Part shown: piece by piece, positions 1 through 11,055 of the stretch | Numbering within the stretch: position 1 is the stretch's first letter | Layout: each line of letters opens with the position of its first letter | NCBI GenBank assembly: GCA_027575765.1 | Contig: JANBPT010000183.1 | Location: 1 to 60,108 of the forward strand | DNA: 60,108 bases | Origin: Tieghemiomyces parasiticus | Lineage: Eukaryota > Kickxellomycota > Dimargaritomycetes > Dimargaritales > Dimargaritaceae | Reading direction: 5' to 3' | Program-made: the position numbers and the translations under genes | Notes under the pieces: model-generated | Seen by the model: the letters and a program-made list of their open reading frames with translations, nothing else | Told to the model about the DNA's origin: nothing | The model's database searches: none

Positions 1-947
1 TTTGGCCAAGTCTTCGGCGTGCTCATGCATAAGGCTCTTCCACTTGTTCAGCACTTGGTAGCGGGTCTGCAGATAGTCGTGTATTGAACAGGTCAACCTC
101 GAAGAGCGTTAGTCTTTAATTATGACACGTGTACTATCAGGTTTCCATCCTCCCCCCCCCTCGCACTGGGGTAGAGGATATATATATAAAATAAATATCC
201 GGACTTTCAGGACATATATCAACTTACCTCGACGGGACTGTTTCTCCAAGATTGGAAGGCATGGTCCGCAGCAGAGATAGCCTTAGTGACGTCGTTTACG
301 TTACATTCCGGAACACAGCCGATCACTTCCTGGTTTCCGGGGTCTATAGATATAAGTAATCAGAGGCCAGTACAGAGAGCATTGCAATGAAATTGTTGCC
401 TATGATTTGGAGCCAGGTAATGGTTGCAAGAACCACATGGTGCCATTAGACAGCAGTGAGCACATCGTCTACGCACACCACTTCCTCCCCTGGGGCTCAC
501 CACCATATATATAGTTGATATTGAGTTTCCGTAGAAACCAGCTAGCTTAGCCACTTACCATTGACCTCGAAAGTCTTGGATGTGGCGGCGGAGACCCATT
601 CGTTGTTGATGAAGGCTTGCTGGCGGAACAAGGAAGGATCCTTGAGCTACGGTTAGGCGGGAGAGTATAGGAGGGAGGGTGATGGTAGGGGGAAATAGGC
701 CGATAGGATGGTGAGGCAGCGGGTTAGGGAGCCGTAGCGGGACGGTGGTAAGCGGGAAAAGTGACGCGGACTACAGGGACATCGTAGTCAAGAGCTTTCC
801 GTCCACCACCACCACCGCCACCCAGGCCCTTTTATAACCAGCATTCCGCATTCCGCTCATTGACATTGGTAGACCTACTCGTTTGGCAATGCTAGCAGTG
901 GCCATGGTGCGGCTGGGTGCCCGTATCGAGTTCAGTAGGTAGGCCAT
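1..947 (-). CDS. Succinate-semialdehyde dehydrogenase, mitochondrial (5' part, cut by window edge)
   Basis: Oxidises succinate semialdehyde to succinate in the GABA shunt. I joined four exons by hand: 947-879, 646-559, 343-228 and 66-1, with the rest beyond the left edge. Donors are GTAGGT, GTAAGT and GTAAGT; acceptors end TAG, TAG and CAG, and all phases agree. Exon 1 encodes 23 residues rich in Arg, Ser and Ala without acidic residues, which looks like a mitochondrial presequence. The next exons read DPSLFRQQAFINNEWV, then DPGNQEVIGCVPE, then KWKSLMHEHAEDLAK, which matches the start of the GabD/Uga2 (ALDH5) family, including the LFRQQ..I...W entry motif. The catalytic Cys and Glu lie outside the window. 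Start chosen as the first ATG (947) giving a presequence in frame with the splice; a second ATG lies 14 codons later. Another aldehyde dehydrogenase class is possible but less likely. Confidence 0.87.
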
Positions 948-2078
948 TACGTGCCGGTGAGGGAGGGGGGTAGAGGAATGGCACCGTCTCGGGTGGGGGT
1001 GATAAAGAGGGTAATAGGGTAGCGGAGAATACCGAAGGTCAGAGCTGTTTTGGACAAATGTACAAGCAAGAATACTGAGACAGGTGCGGAGGGGCATAGA
1101 AAAGACTTGCGTAGTTATGTATCGTGGGGCTTGGTTGGAGTTGGGCAGAGATAGAATGGACTTGAGCATAAGGGAGTGAAACCCCCTCCCCCAGGCCTAA
1201 GCCAGCACGGCCGTGACCGGCATATGTGTGGGAAACCTTCCTCCCCTCTCCCTCCGCTGTGACGACGATACAGGCGTCATCAAATACCCGGCTACCCTCC
1301 TCGTAACCGCTACGTAACGGGCTCTGCGGGGGGGGGGAGAGAGTTTCATTTCTATTGTAACGAATCATCGATGCATGTGGATGGCGGACCATACTAGCTG
1401 AACCCTCTGGGCAGTGGGGCAGCCGAAGCGCGGTGGTGCATGGATTGTATCTGCAAACGACACCTAAAGAGGGAAATGGTGCAGCTTTGACTTAAGGACC
1501 ACCACCGGCCCTGGCGGCTAACCCGGTCACCAGCCCAATGCGATCAGAAATGGCTAATCAGTGCCTCCCAATGTACTGACGCAGGAGCTATTGTCAGGGA
1601 CGGCACGCATATTGCCACAAGTAATCTGAAATATCAGCTTTCCAGCCAGCCGTAATGATTGATAAATAAAATAATAATAATAAATAGTTAACCTTAGAAA
1701 GATAGATTGATGGCATCTATTCCAACGCTAGGAGGTGGACGCTGGTGGGGGGGAGGGGAGGGTAAGCAGACCATGCTGTCGGCCTATAACTTCATCAGCA
1801 ATGGTTACAAGTTGCCGTCGCGGCGAAGATTGTGGGGCCGTAGCAGCCGCCGAACAACATGAGCGTTACCACATCCAACGCTGGGATAAATGAAACGAGA
1901 GACTTTACTGAAATTTACGAGACCAGAGAAATACAATGGAGCTTGCCCCGCTAGAGCGGAGAAACGGAAAAAGATCAAGGTTGGACGTGGGTGGATGTGC
2001 AGGGGGAGTTGGGGAACGGATAATTAAGGGGATGGCCCCGACACGGCGGTCGGGGCTTCGCGACTACTCCTCCTCCCT
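948..2078. other. Intergenic region between dehydrogenase start and thiolase stop
   Basis: Upstream region of the dehydrogenase and downstream region of the thiolase, both on the minus strand. Just above the dehydrogenase start the minus strand is pyrimidine-rich (about 955-1020). An AT-rich patch of repeated AAT units lies near 1662-1686. I see no gene here; open frames at 1039-1392 and 1936-2217 have no recognisable content. Confidence 0.6.
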
Positions 2079-3329
2079 CTACTCGCGCTCGATGATGGCG
2101 CACATGCCCATACCGGTACCGATGCACATGGTGACGGCACCGATGGTTTTACCCTGGCGTTTAAGTTCCGGGAGGATGGTGGCAATAAGGCGAGACCCGG
2201 TACAGCCGAGCGGGTGACCGAGCGCAATGGCACCCCCCTTAGGGTTGACCTTGGCCGGGTCGAGTCCGAGCTTCTGGATGCAGAAGGTGGCCTGGGACGC
2301 GAAAGCCTCATTGAGCTCAAACACGTCCACGTCCTTCACACTGATGCCGGCCAGCTCGCAGGCCTTGGGGATGGCATAGGCCGGACCGATACCCATAATG
2401 CGCGGCGGGACGCCCACCACCGCCGAGCTCACCAGCTTGCCCTGCACGGGCAGCTTCAGAAGGTGGGCCGTCTTGCGCTTCATGAGCAGCACCGCCGCCG
2501 CGCCATCCGACACCTGCGAGGCGTTACCAGCGTGCGTGGTACCAGTCTTGCTGAAGGACGGCTTCAGGCGACCCAGGCTCTCCACGGTCGTTCCCTCCCG
2601 GATACCCTCGTCGGCAGTCACTTCAACCGTGTGCGGGTTTCCCTCCTTGTCGAGCACGGTGGTGGTCACGGGGATAATCTCGTCCTTAAACAGGCCCTCG
2701 CGCTGGGCGCGGGCGGCGCGGGCATGGGACTCGGCAGCGAGGCGGTCCTGCTGTTCGCGGGTAATACCAAACTGCTCGGCCACGTTTTCGGAGGTCATAC
2801 CCATGGGCAGTAGGCAGTCGGCGGCGGCCGGGTGGCTGGCCAGCTTCTCGGACGGCTCAAAGTTCATGTTGTAGTGCTTGCTCATGGATTCCATCCCGGC
2901 CCCGATACCGATGGTGATGCGGCCCGAGCGGATGCTGTCGGCGATGCTTACCACGGCCTGCAGGCCGGACGAGCACTGGCGGTTCAGAGTGTAGGCCGAC
3001 GAACGCTCAGGGAGACCGGCGTACAGGCAGGCCTGGCGGGCGGTCATGGCCCCACCCAAGGGGGCCAAGGCGGTGCCCACGCACACGTCGTCCACTAGGT
3101 TAGGGTCGACCCCCGTGCGCGCCAGGATGGCCTTGAGCACCTCGGCGAGGAGGTCCTCCGGGGGCGTGTCCTTGAACTGGCCACGGCGGGCCCGGGTGAT
3201 GGCCGTCCGGACGGCCGAGACAATCACAATATCGTCGTCGTCCTTGACCCCCACACGGGTGAGCGGGGCGGGCTTGGCGACTGGGATAAGGTGGTCGCTG
3301 ACCTGCTTGATGCGGTTGAAGGTGGCCAT
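2079..3329 (-). CDS. POT1: Peroxisomal 3-ketoacyl-CoA thiolase (acetyl-CoA C-acyltransferase)
   Basis: Catalyses the last step of beta-oxidation, thiolytic cleavage of 3-ketoacyl-CoA to acetyl-CoA and a shortened acyl-CoA. Single exon, 416 aa, the usual length for the peroxisomal enzyme. Residues 6-14 read RIKQVSDHL, an exact fit to the PTS2 peroxisomal import signal (R-[LVI]-x5-[HQ]-[LA]). The acyl-accepting Cys is C119 in NRQCSSGLQ; the second active-site block is GHPLGCTGSR (H372) and the third is TMCIGTGMG (C402). NEAFA is also present. The start ATG sits in a strong context (CCCGCCATGGCC), and the minus strand above it is pyrimidine-rich to about 3560. PTS2 separates it from the cytosolic and mitochondrial acetoacetyl-CoA thiolases. 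Import would need Pex7. Antisense open frames across the gene are shadows. Confidence 0.95.
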   Translation of the reverse strand: MATFNRIKQVSDHLIPVAKPAPLTRVGVKDDDDIVIVSAVRTAITRARRGQFKDTPPEDLLAEVLKAILARTGVDPNLVDDVCVGTALAPLGGAMTARQACLYAGLPERSSAYTLNRQCSSGLQAVVSIADSIRSGRITIGIGAGMESMSKHYNMNFEPSEKLASHPAAADCLLPMGMTSENVAEQFGITREQQDRLAAESHARAARAQREGLFKDEIIPVTTTVLDKEGNPHTVEVTADEGIREGTTVESLGRLKPSFSKTGTTHAGNASQVSDGAAAVLLMKRKTAHLLKLPVQGKLVSSAVVGVPPRIMGIGPAYAIPKACELAGISVKDVDVFELNEAFASQATFCIQKLGLDPAKVNPKGGAIALGHPLGCTGSRLIATILPELKRQGKTIGAVTMCIGTGMGMCAIIERE

Positions 3330-6300
3330 GGCGGGAGGAGAATGGAGAAGACTGGGCGATGGACGGCGGAAAAGGCGTGTAGTTCTGAAACGGAGGCGTT
3401 ACAACTAGTAGAGAATGGATGAGGTGAAGCAGCGTGATTAGGTAGAAGGTATCTAGAGGCGAACGAGACGGGAAGCACAAACGAGAGACTCGAGAGAGGC
3501 TGAGCTGCAGGATAGGCTGAACGGAATCGGTCAAAGTAGAATAGGAAGAAGAAGGTTAGCTCGAGACGACTCGAGCCCTCCCCCCGAGACCAGAGGGGGT
3601 TATATAGGGAGGTAATCATTCGTGAGGGAGGGTGGCAGTAAACCCTGTAAGTTATCCGCACATGACAGTGGGCAGTAAGGGCCGGGCGATATGAAATAAA
3701 TCGTCGGAGGGTAGACACGACGGCAGGTGTAATTCCCATACCGATCCCTCTCACCTCTCTCTCCCAGCTATCCCATAACACAAGTCCACGGAGCAATCAA
3801 CAGCAGTTCTAGGGATGCGGGCTGGCCTATGAAGGCGGCCGCCACCTCTAACCATCACCGTATGGAAGGAGGGGAGAGGGGTCCAGGCAGGGAGGGAGGT
3901 TCAGCATCTGAAAGTCTGGTGACAAGTGGAGCGTGCTGGGCAGTTAGCTACCCGCCGACCTCCCCTTGACATGTGATTCCCACCTCTCCCCTCACGCACT
4001 CACTGGTGCTGCTGGTAATGTGCGGCGCCCCAGCCGATCAGCAGGCTATACCAGAGCTTTCCTAAGCCATCTCTGAAGCCTTTCGGCTGGGAGAGGAGTT
4101 TTAGCCCTCCCCGCCCTCCATGGAATACTTCGGGCGGTTCTTCGATCAGTGGAAGGTCCATAGCTTGGATCGGGATGGTGGAGACTACGCTACTTCGGAT
4201 CCCCTTCCCCCAAGACGACGCTACTCTCTAATACAAAGCGACCTAGGCCAAGCCCTTCAACTACACCAAATGCCATCCTGCTCAAGTCATTTCCTTGCGC
4301 GTAAGAGAGACAAATTGGGTCAAATTTCCTTGTTGCTTCAAGTGGGCAAAAAACAAACAAAAAACAATTGTTCCTCGTGGGCCCACTACCTCACAGCCTC
4401 ACTTGGCCCCCGGGTTCCTATTTCAGAACGCCTTCCGTCTCTCTGTCTCTCGGCCAGCCAGTCCATTACAATCGCAGTCACTAGGAAAGGTGGGCAACCT
4501 CCTGTATGGATAGATGGTCCAAAATGTGTCGAGATGGGTAAAGCTAGAGGTCTCAGACATTGGTGCTGTAGATGAAACCTAGCGCGTGTCTAAGACAAAG
4601 AATTGAACGGTATAAAACTGTTGTAGAATCGGTTCATTCCCTAACTTCAAACGGCTTACCCCTCTACCTCTCCATCATGTCAACTTTTTAAGACTCAACC
4701 CTCCACACCACTCCCAATTTACCGACTGCGGTGTGTGTGTGTGTGTGTGTGTGCGGAAGGTGGGGGGTTGTCGTTGATTTATTTTTCAAGATGAGGGTCA
4801 CAAGGTCAGATGTCATTTTATTTGAACTGGCTGCCCGCACTGAGCTCGGCTGCTCTCAAGTCCACTTCACCGTCAACCGGTGGCTAGCCCGCTTTCGTAG
4901 GAATCTCCGACTACTTTGAAGATTAGTCTAGGTTTGGCCGTCCGTCACACAATAACACTAGTGAACTTTACAGGGATATGATCCTGGAACTGCTGGATGA
5001 AAACCTCTCTCAGCAGACTGATAAACAGCTAGCCCATGTCGACCACATTTCCCTTAGCAACATGATCATCGTCCTGTATAGGGGACCCGAGGGGGGGGCT
5101 ACACAACTACCACGCCTGCTGGTTTCCCCTACGCCCTCACCGATAACTAGCGCCCCACCAGCGGGTACGCGTTTTTTTCCACCTATTTTGACAGAGATGT
5201 TCGAGCGGGGCCAGCGGAGGGGAGGGGTGGGTACCTGTTGGACTCCATTACAAGGGGGTGACGAGGCCAGGGTGTACCTTCTATGATCCACCGTATCTGG
5301 CAGTAAAAGCCAGATAAGATGGTCCTGTTCCAGGCCTGACCCGTTGGGGCCGTGCCATGCCCAAAGTTATACTGACAGCGGCTTTTACCGGACGCAACCG
5401 GTTACACCTGACCGTCAAGTCCCCCGTGTGTCATGATCTCTGCCGACCACGAAGTAGAATATGGGGATTGTGCCCTAGGTTCTGGGCTTGGACATAAGCA
5501 TAATGGAGTTTAGCCCGCCACACCCCATGGCCAAACCACGCTAATACATCACCACATTGTGCTACAGCCACTCATGTCTACCTGTCCGACGCCAGTCAAA
5601 CTTCCTCCCGCCCTAGCCTAGTTCCCTGTGATGCCAGGCAGTCAGTGCTCATCAAGAATCAGCCAAGTGACTTAAGAACCCGCTATAATATCGGAATAGA
5701 AAGAGTTCACCTAGCCTCACAGAATGGTGAGGGAAGGCTTCAATAAGCACCTTAAGCGAATTGAGGGCTCACGACTATATGGAGCAATCTACCTATATAT
5801 AAGGAATAAAACGACCCTGTATTACCCACAAGTTACGTTCAGTATCGCAGAAATTCTCTATTTAGCCGCCGCCAAATCAAAAGCGGGTAGGTTGTGGACC
5901 AAGACTAGGCGATTTATTGCAGCTCACCTTCAGAGAGCTCTTCAATTCAACACCAAAAATAGGACACCACCTCGGTATGCACAACACACGCCGTGGAAAT
6001 AGGCGGTCAGTGCAAGTCGGGCGAGGTAAAAGACGTCCGTGACGTTGGCTGAACTGAACAATAACCATCACAAAAGGCAAGACACGGTGATCGACGAGTA
6101 GGGGAGGAGGGGGTCCACAGGGTGCGGATCAAAAGCTCGTCTGACCCATGGGAAAAGAGGCCATCGGCTTTGTAAATGGCACCGGTTAAGGGGGAGGAGG
6201 GAGTTGGAACGCAGTTAACTAAGCAAGGCGGTTCCGCGGAGCAGGGCGTACCGAGGTCTCGAGTGTATTTGCGTCGATGGGAAGGCGCAAGTTGTGTGCT

Positions 6301-6946
6301 ATGGAAGAGCGCAATTGCCCAAAAGCAAAAGAGAACGCTGAAAGCAAAGTGTTGATGGAAGTGAGTCGGCGCACTCGTCAGTTGAAGAGGAGTTCGCGAG
6401 GCCATGGGTACTCAGGAGGTAAGCGTGGGCGGGTAGTGGGCATACGAGGGTGGTGATAGCAGAAAAGGGTACAATCGTCAAGGGAGATGTGGGGAATAGG
6501 AGGCGTAAATCTGAATGATCAACTAGCAGGCAGATGCAACGGTGGGAGAGTAAAGTTGCAACTGCAACCGGATGGAGCGCTCAAACTTGTCGTCGTGTGT
6601 GAAATGAGGATAGGCGACTTCGGCGCGACAAGCGCGTCGACGAAGGCGGATAAAGGGTAGATCAATGTCGTAAAGGGTGAGGGGGTCGCCAACGCCGGGA
6701 GATGAAAGCCTGGCGTTCCGCCCCCTCTACATATGTAAGGAGGTCGTGATAACGGGGTGGGGGGGGGATATTCATGGTAAAGGGGGAGGGAGGGGTAGGG
6801 AATAATAAAAAGGCAATCATGGGAGACATTTACGTTGGCAGTTCAGACTGCGAGGTTATGAGTTTTAATCACAAGCTCGGCTGGCCAGTGTGGATCGTGG
6901 CGGAAGGGGACGCGCGCCCACGACACCTCAACTGACCAAAGCCCAT
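3330..6946. other. Intergenic region with thiolase promoter
   Basis: The first 230 bases or so carry the pyrimidine-rich minus-strand leader of the thiolase. The rest shows no recognisable gene. An ATG frame at 4120-4575 (+) has a reasonable start context but no known motif. A GT repeat lies at 4731-4753. From about 6.0 kb to the kinase the plus strand becomes purine-rich. Confidence 0.55.
4731..4753. repeat. (GT)n microsatellite
   Basis: Uninterrupted GT dinucleotide repeat of 23 bases in intergenic DNA. Likely length-variable between strains. Confidence 0.95.
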
Positions 6947-8542
6947 CTAAAATCCATCCATGAAAAAGATGCCCGAGGTGGGAGTGCAGGGAGCGGGGGT
7001 AGCGGGGCCACTGCGGAAGGACAAGGCACCCAGCTTGGCCGCCAGGAAGGAGGGCGAGGCGGCCATCTTGTTCGCGGTTGAAGTGGACGACACGGTCGAG
7101 CCAGCCGAAGCCTTGACCGGTGCCTGCGGGGTGGTGGTGGCAGTGGTGGAGCCCAAGAAATCCAAGTCGTCCATGGCGAACGGCGTGTCATCGTCTTCAA
7201 AGTCGTCGGCCCAGCTGCTCGGGAAGGCGGCCGACCGCGGCGCGGCGGGGGTTGGCACGGTAGACGTGGCGACCAGGGTGGAGGTAGCAGACCCCAGAGA
7301 GAAGGACAGCACGTCGCTATCGTCTTCGTCCTCCTCGTCGTCGTCGGCCCACGAGAAAGCCGCGGCGGCGAAAGGGGCGGCGAGGGAGGGGACCAGGACC
7401 TGCGGGGCAGGCGGGGCGAGGCGGCCGGCAGACTGGATGGGGATGGCCTGGGCCTTGGCGGGTGTGGCCGAAGGGGAGGCCCAACCAGAGCCCACGTAAA
7501 TGTCGGAGGATTCGCCAGCGTCAAACAGGTCATCGCTGTCACTCAGGTCGAAAGAGGGGCGGTAGAGGTTGGTCGATGGCTCCACCACCGCAGTTTCGGA
7601 GATGGCGGCGTGGTACACGTTGGGCAGGGTCCGGCACCATTCGCGCAGCTCGGCGACGGTGCAGCGCACCATCTCGTGGCAAAACACGCGGCGGTGCAGG
7701 TAAGCAGCAATGCTGGGCGGGCAGCCCACCCGCTCCTTCAAGAAGGCCGGGCCATCGCGGAGGTAGGCGGCAAAGGACGGCGAGGCGGCGGCGTCAGGCT
7801 CCGACCACGGAGTGACACCGTAGAACACGTTGAGGAAAATGATGCCCAGGGCCCACACGTCCGACTTGGCGCTGGAGTAGTAGGTACGCTGGGTGCTACG
7901 GTTCTCGCGGCTCATGTAGGGGCGGCTGCCGCATTCAAACTCGTCCGAGCGGTCCTCCTGGGTGGCCAGGCCAAAGTCGGTCAGCTTGACACGGTGCTGG
8001 CGGGTGAGGATCACGTTCTCGGGCTTGATGTCGCGGTGGTACACCCCGCGGGCGTGGGCATGGGCGACGGCGTCCAGAATCTGGGTGAAGATGGAGCGGT
8101 AGATGGTGAAGCGCTTGGTCTGGTTGGCGCGCGTGTCCTCGGCAGGGTGGACCATGCCCGAGACGTCGTCGGTGATCCATTCGTACAGGTCCTGGCCCTT
8201 GACGTACTCCATGACCAAAAAGACCCAATCGGCCGTCTCGAACGAGTGGTCCAGAGCAACCACGTTGGGGTGGCGGCCGACCTTAGTGTGTAGGTCAACC
8301 TCATGGTGCTGCAGCTCGATCTGCTCGGGGGTGAGCGAGAGTTTAGACAGGCACTTGATAGCCTGCTGGGCACCGGTGCGGCGGTTCTGGGCGAGGTACA
8401 CCACGGCGTAGGAGCCGCTACCAATGACGGCACGGAGTGTATAGCTAGAACGGCCGGCAGGGTCAGTCAGGACGCTGCCCAGGGCAAAGGGTAGCGGGGT
8501 GTCGACCTCGCTGCCAGAGGAAAGGTAGGAAGAGGTACTCAT
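6947..8542 (-). CDS. Serine/threonine protein kinase, Ran1/Ksp1 type
   Basis: Protein kinase of 531 aa. The N-terminal third to half is the catalytic domain: glycine loop GSGSYAVVYLAQ, ATP-anchoring K63 in AIKCL, catalytic loop HRDIKPEN (D171), DFG (D189). The usual (A/S)PE of the activation segment reads SRE. The C-terminal tail is low-complexity, Ala/Pro/Ser-rich, with the short motif SWADD twice, each followed by an acidic run. This layout resembles the fungal Ran1/Pat1, Ksp1, Vhs1 and Sks1 group, which acts in nutrient and meiosis signalling; the exact orthologue is not clear. The frame extends upstream to 8629, but only through a GTG; the first ATG is at 8542 in a good context (CCGCACCATGAGT), so I start there. 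The upstream region is an unusually long pyrimidine-rich tract, which may mean a long regulated leader. Confidence 0.92.
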   Translation of the reverse strand: MSTSSYLSSGSEVDTPLPFALGSVLTDPAGRSSYTLRAVIGSGSYAVVYLAQNRRTGAQQAIKCLSKLSLTPEQIELQHHEVDLHTKVGRHPNVVALDHSFETADWVFLVMEYVKGQDLYEWITDDVSGMVHPAEDTRANQTKRFTIYRSIFTQILDAVAHAHARGVYHRDIKPENVILTRQHRVKLTDFGLATQEDRSDEFECGSRPYMSRENRSTQRTYYSSAKSDVWALGIIFLNVFYGVTPWSEPDAAASPSFAAYLRDGPAFLKERVGCPPSIAAYLHRRVFCHEMVRCTVAELREWCRTLPNVYHAAISETAVVEPSTNLYRPSFDLSDSDDLFDAGESSDIYVGSGWASPSATPAKAQAIPIQSAGRLAPPAPQVLVPSLAAPFAAAAFSWADDDEEDEDDSDVLSFSLGSATSTLVATSTVPTPAAPRSAAFPSSWADDFEDDDTPFAMDDLDFLGSTTATTTPQAPVKASAGSTVSSTSTANKMAASPSFLAAKLGALSFRSGPATPAPCTPTSGIFFMDGF

Positions 8543-10912
8543 GGTGCGGAGAGTGGAAACAGGAATGTCCAGGATAGAGAAGAGATGGGAATTAAGGGTA
8601 GAATACACTAGTACAAAACGGTGACGCACGTTACGGCTGGCGTAGTGGAATCAGACAAAAGTAAAGGGGGGTGTGAAGGAATAGGGCGACTCGGGTTAAG
8701 GACGAGGGGGTTGTAAAAACGAGCCGCAGCTGATGTGGATAATAAGGGCAACCGGGAAAGATATGGCGGTGTGATACGAGATACAGGTGACTAAAGAGAT
8801 TGTTTTACATAGGGCGGATGAAGGGAGAGGGATGGGAAGCGGTGGGTCGGTACTACAAGTTCATTCTGGACGGTGTGGCGCGGGAGGAAGCGGGGGCGGC
8901 GTGTTGGTGATGGGGGTGGACCAGGCACGACGACCAAGTGAACAGGTGTTGACGGTGGGCGGAGGATCCAGGAGTGGAGGGAAGAAAGGGGCCGGATGAA
9001 TAATTATAACATAATTAGGCAGTCGATAGGTGGTGGTTGCTAGGCGGGGGTGTGGAAGGGGTTACAGAGAGATGAATATTACAGGGGAAGGCGCGAGGTG
9101 GTGGGTGGGGTAGTGGGATTGGCGGGCAAGCACGCAGATAAGACTGGTGTGCGGGTCCTACAGTTGGCGGGCGCGGGGGCACTATTTATACGTAGGAGGT
9201 GCGGGGAAGTTGATGTGGGGTCGGGGTAAAGGGGGGGGGTAATGATGAAGATGCGTTAGCGCTGCGGTCTCCTATGGAGAAAAATAATCGGGCACTAAAA
9301 TGCACGGCGCGTTGAAGACGGTGGGTAGAGGGGATCGCAGGTGAGCGCTACAATGCCTCCACAAAATGCAGTGGCCGGCAAATTCAGGAGGCGGGACAGG
9401 GTATACCACACTAGCACTGAGGGGAGGGTGGCGTATCCAATGGTTGAAACACAACCCAGGCGGAGGGAAGGAAGAGGGGCGCGCACGTTTGGTGATACTA
9501 CCCAGCCGGAAGGGGGAACACGGGTTTGTACTTAAGGCCAGGGCCGGAGAGACGGGGGATGTAAACACTTACCTATTCAGAAAGTCAACTTCAGGAGGTG
9601 CGCAGGGCAGGGTGGAGGAGATAACAGGAGAACGGTGATGGCGGGGAAGTCCACTAATGATGCAGGGCTAGCGGGCTGGGAACTGGGTATCAAAGTGATG
9701 CAATAATGGTAGGGACCAGTGGACCCCTGGCACGGACGGAACAGTAGAGAGTTGAAAGTGTTGGAGTATGGGCACCCAAAAAGGGACAGGTGTGTTGTAT
9801 CGCCACGACTAGTAGCGGGAGGCTGTACTAGAGGTTATACCCTCAAAGGCTGGGACAGGCCGTAGATTGTGAGCGGCTACAGGGAACTCGGGTGGTGGTG
9901 GGGGGCTGACAAGGGGCTGACAAGGGGGGGTTGGAATCGATAGTGGAGAGCAAGACGAACAACGACAAACACGTGACCGACAGTTGTGGGGGGAATTCAC
10001 AGACAGCGGTAGAACACTAGCGGCCTTCAATAGAGGATACGACAGATGTCGCCAGGATGGCCGAGGCGTAAGATGGAGGCCGGGGAGGTCAAGACCAGTT
10101 GCAGAAGCAGGTCGGCGGGGGGGGTCTTTACCAATCAGCAGAAGTGCTGGCTTAGAGAGAGACAGGGAGTGAATTGAGGCAAGTAGGTCTTGGTGCGTCA
10201 CGAATAATGGGAAGGAGAGCGAACAAATTAAATACGGTGTGGTGTGGTGAGGTAGGGTAGCGTGACGAGAGAAATGGTAACTGTGGCAGAGGTTGGGATG
10301 AAATATGAGGTGATGAAATAAAAGTGAACGGGATTGGGGAGGTCTCACGGAGCCAACACCAGATACAGGGTAACGAAAACAGGCAGGGGGGAGGAGCACA
10401 GCGGAGGGGGCGGATAGAAACCGTTTTATATGAAAAGAGAGCGCCGGGTTCCGCGTGGGCGAACAAAGTATTGAGGGAGGGAAAGAGAGGAGGATAGGGG
10501 AAGCGGGAGAATGTGTGGGGGGGGGAAGGCAGCAGAGGCGGGAGACCTGTGGGAGTGGGGAGGTTTCGGCAGAGCAACGGGTATTCCCTGCCCACTGCAT
10601 GTTGATACGGGTCAGCGGCGCAAGATAGGGCGGGAAGGTGGAGAGGACAACCGAACAGGATGGAAAAAGGGGACGACGGGAAGGAGGAGTAACGGCGGGC
10701 ATGACGACGAAACAGCACACCACCATAAATTCCATCCCACCTATGGGACGGGAGGAATAAGGCCGTGCTGAGACATCACGTCGACAGAGTGGCATGGGAA
10801 AATACATGTCACCAAAAAAAGGACCATGGGAGGATGACTGGGACGGGACCTCGGCCCCTTTCCACCCTGTGGGATTAGCAGCCACCACACGCCCCTCTCC
10901 CTCTTTCTTCAC
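8543..10912 (-). promoter_or_regulatory. Long pyrimidine-rich region upstream of the kinase
   Basis: Read on the minus strand, almost the whole stretch is C/T-rich, with many C-runs. This bias explains the 367-codon open frame at 9809-10912, which is low-complexity (Pro/Ser/Leu) and not protein-like. Other genes here have the same kind of leader over only 100-600 bases, so this one is exceptional. A GTAAGT donor at 9572-9567 (minus) could start an intron in an untranslated leader. Extent of the transcript is inference. Confidence 0.5.
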
Positions 10913-11020
10913 TGTCTATTGATTTTAGGCCCTTCTACGTTGGTTCCGCCCCCGCCCTACCCACTTTATTAAGCCCTGCCATGCGACGTCGGGGTTTATT
11001 GAGAGGGCGGATGGTGCAAG

Positions 11021-11055
11021 TGAAAGAGAGAGAGAAAGAAAGAGTGAGAGAAAGA
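11021..11055. repeat. GA-rich simple repeat
   Basis: Purine-only run of GA, GAAA and GTGAGA units on the plus strand. Confidence 0.8.

Noticed and set aside
771..1169. 132-codon minus-strand frame as a gene of its own
   Set aside because: Only 947-879 is coding (dehydrogenase exon 1). The rest is leader and intron 1.
2214..2874. Plus-strand frames over the thiolase
   Set aside because: Antisense shadows of a clearly conserved gene on the minus strand.
4120..4575. 151-aa plus-strand frame after a C-rich stretch
   Set aside because: Start context is fair, but the content is not protein-like after the first 40 residues and nothing is recognised.
8543..8629. 29-residue N-terminal extension of the kinase
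   Set aside because: The frame start at 8629 is GTG; the first ATG is at 8542, in a good context.
9809..10912. 367-codon open frame on the minus strand
   Set aside because: Low-complexity Pro/Ser/Leu content caused by the pyrimidine bias of the region. No motif and no typical coding codon pattern.
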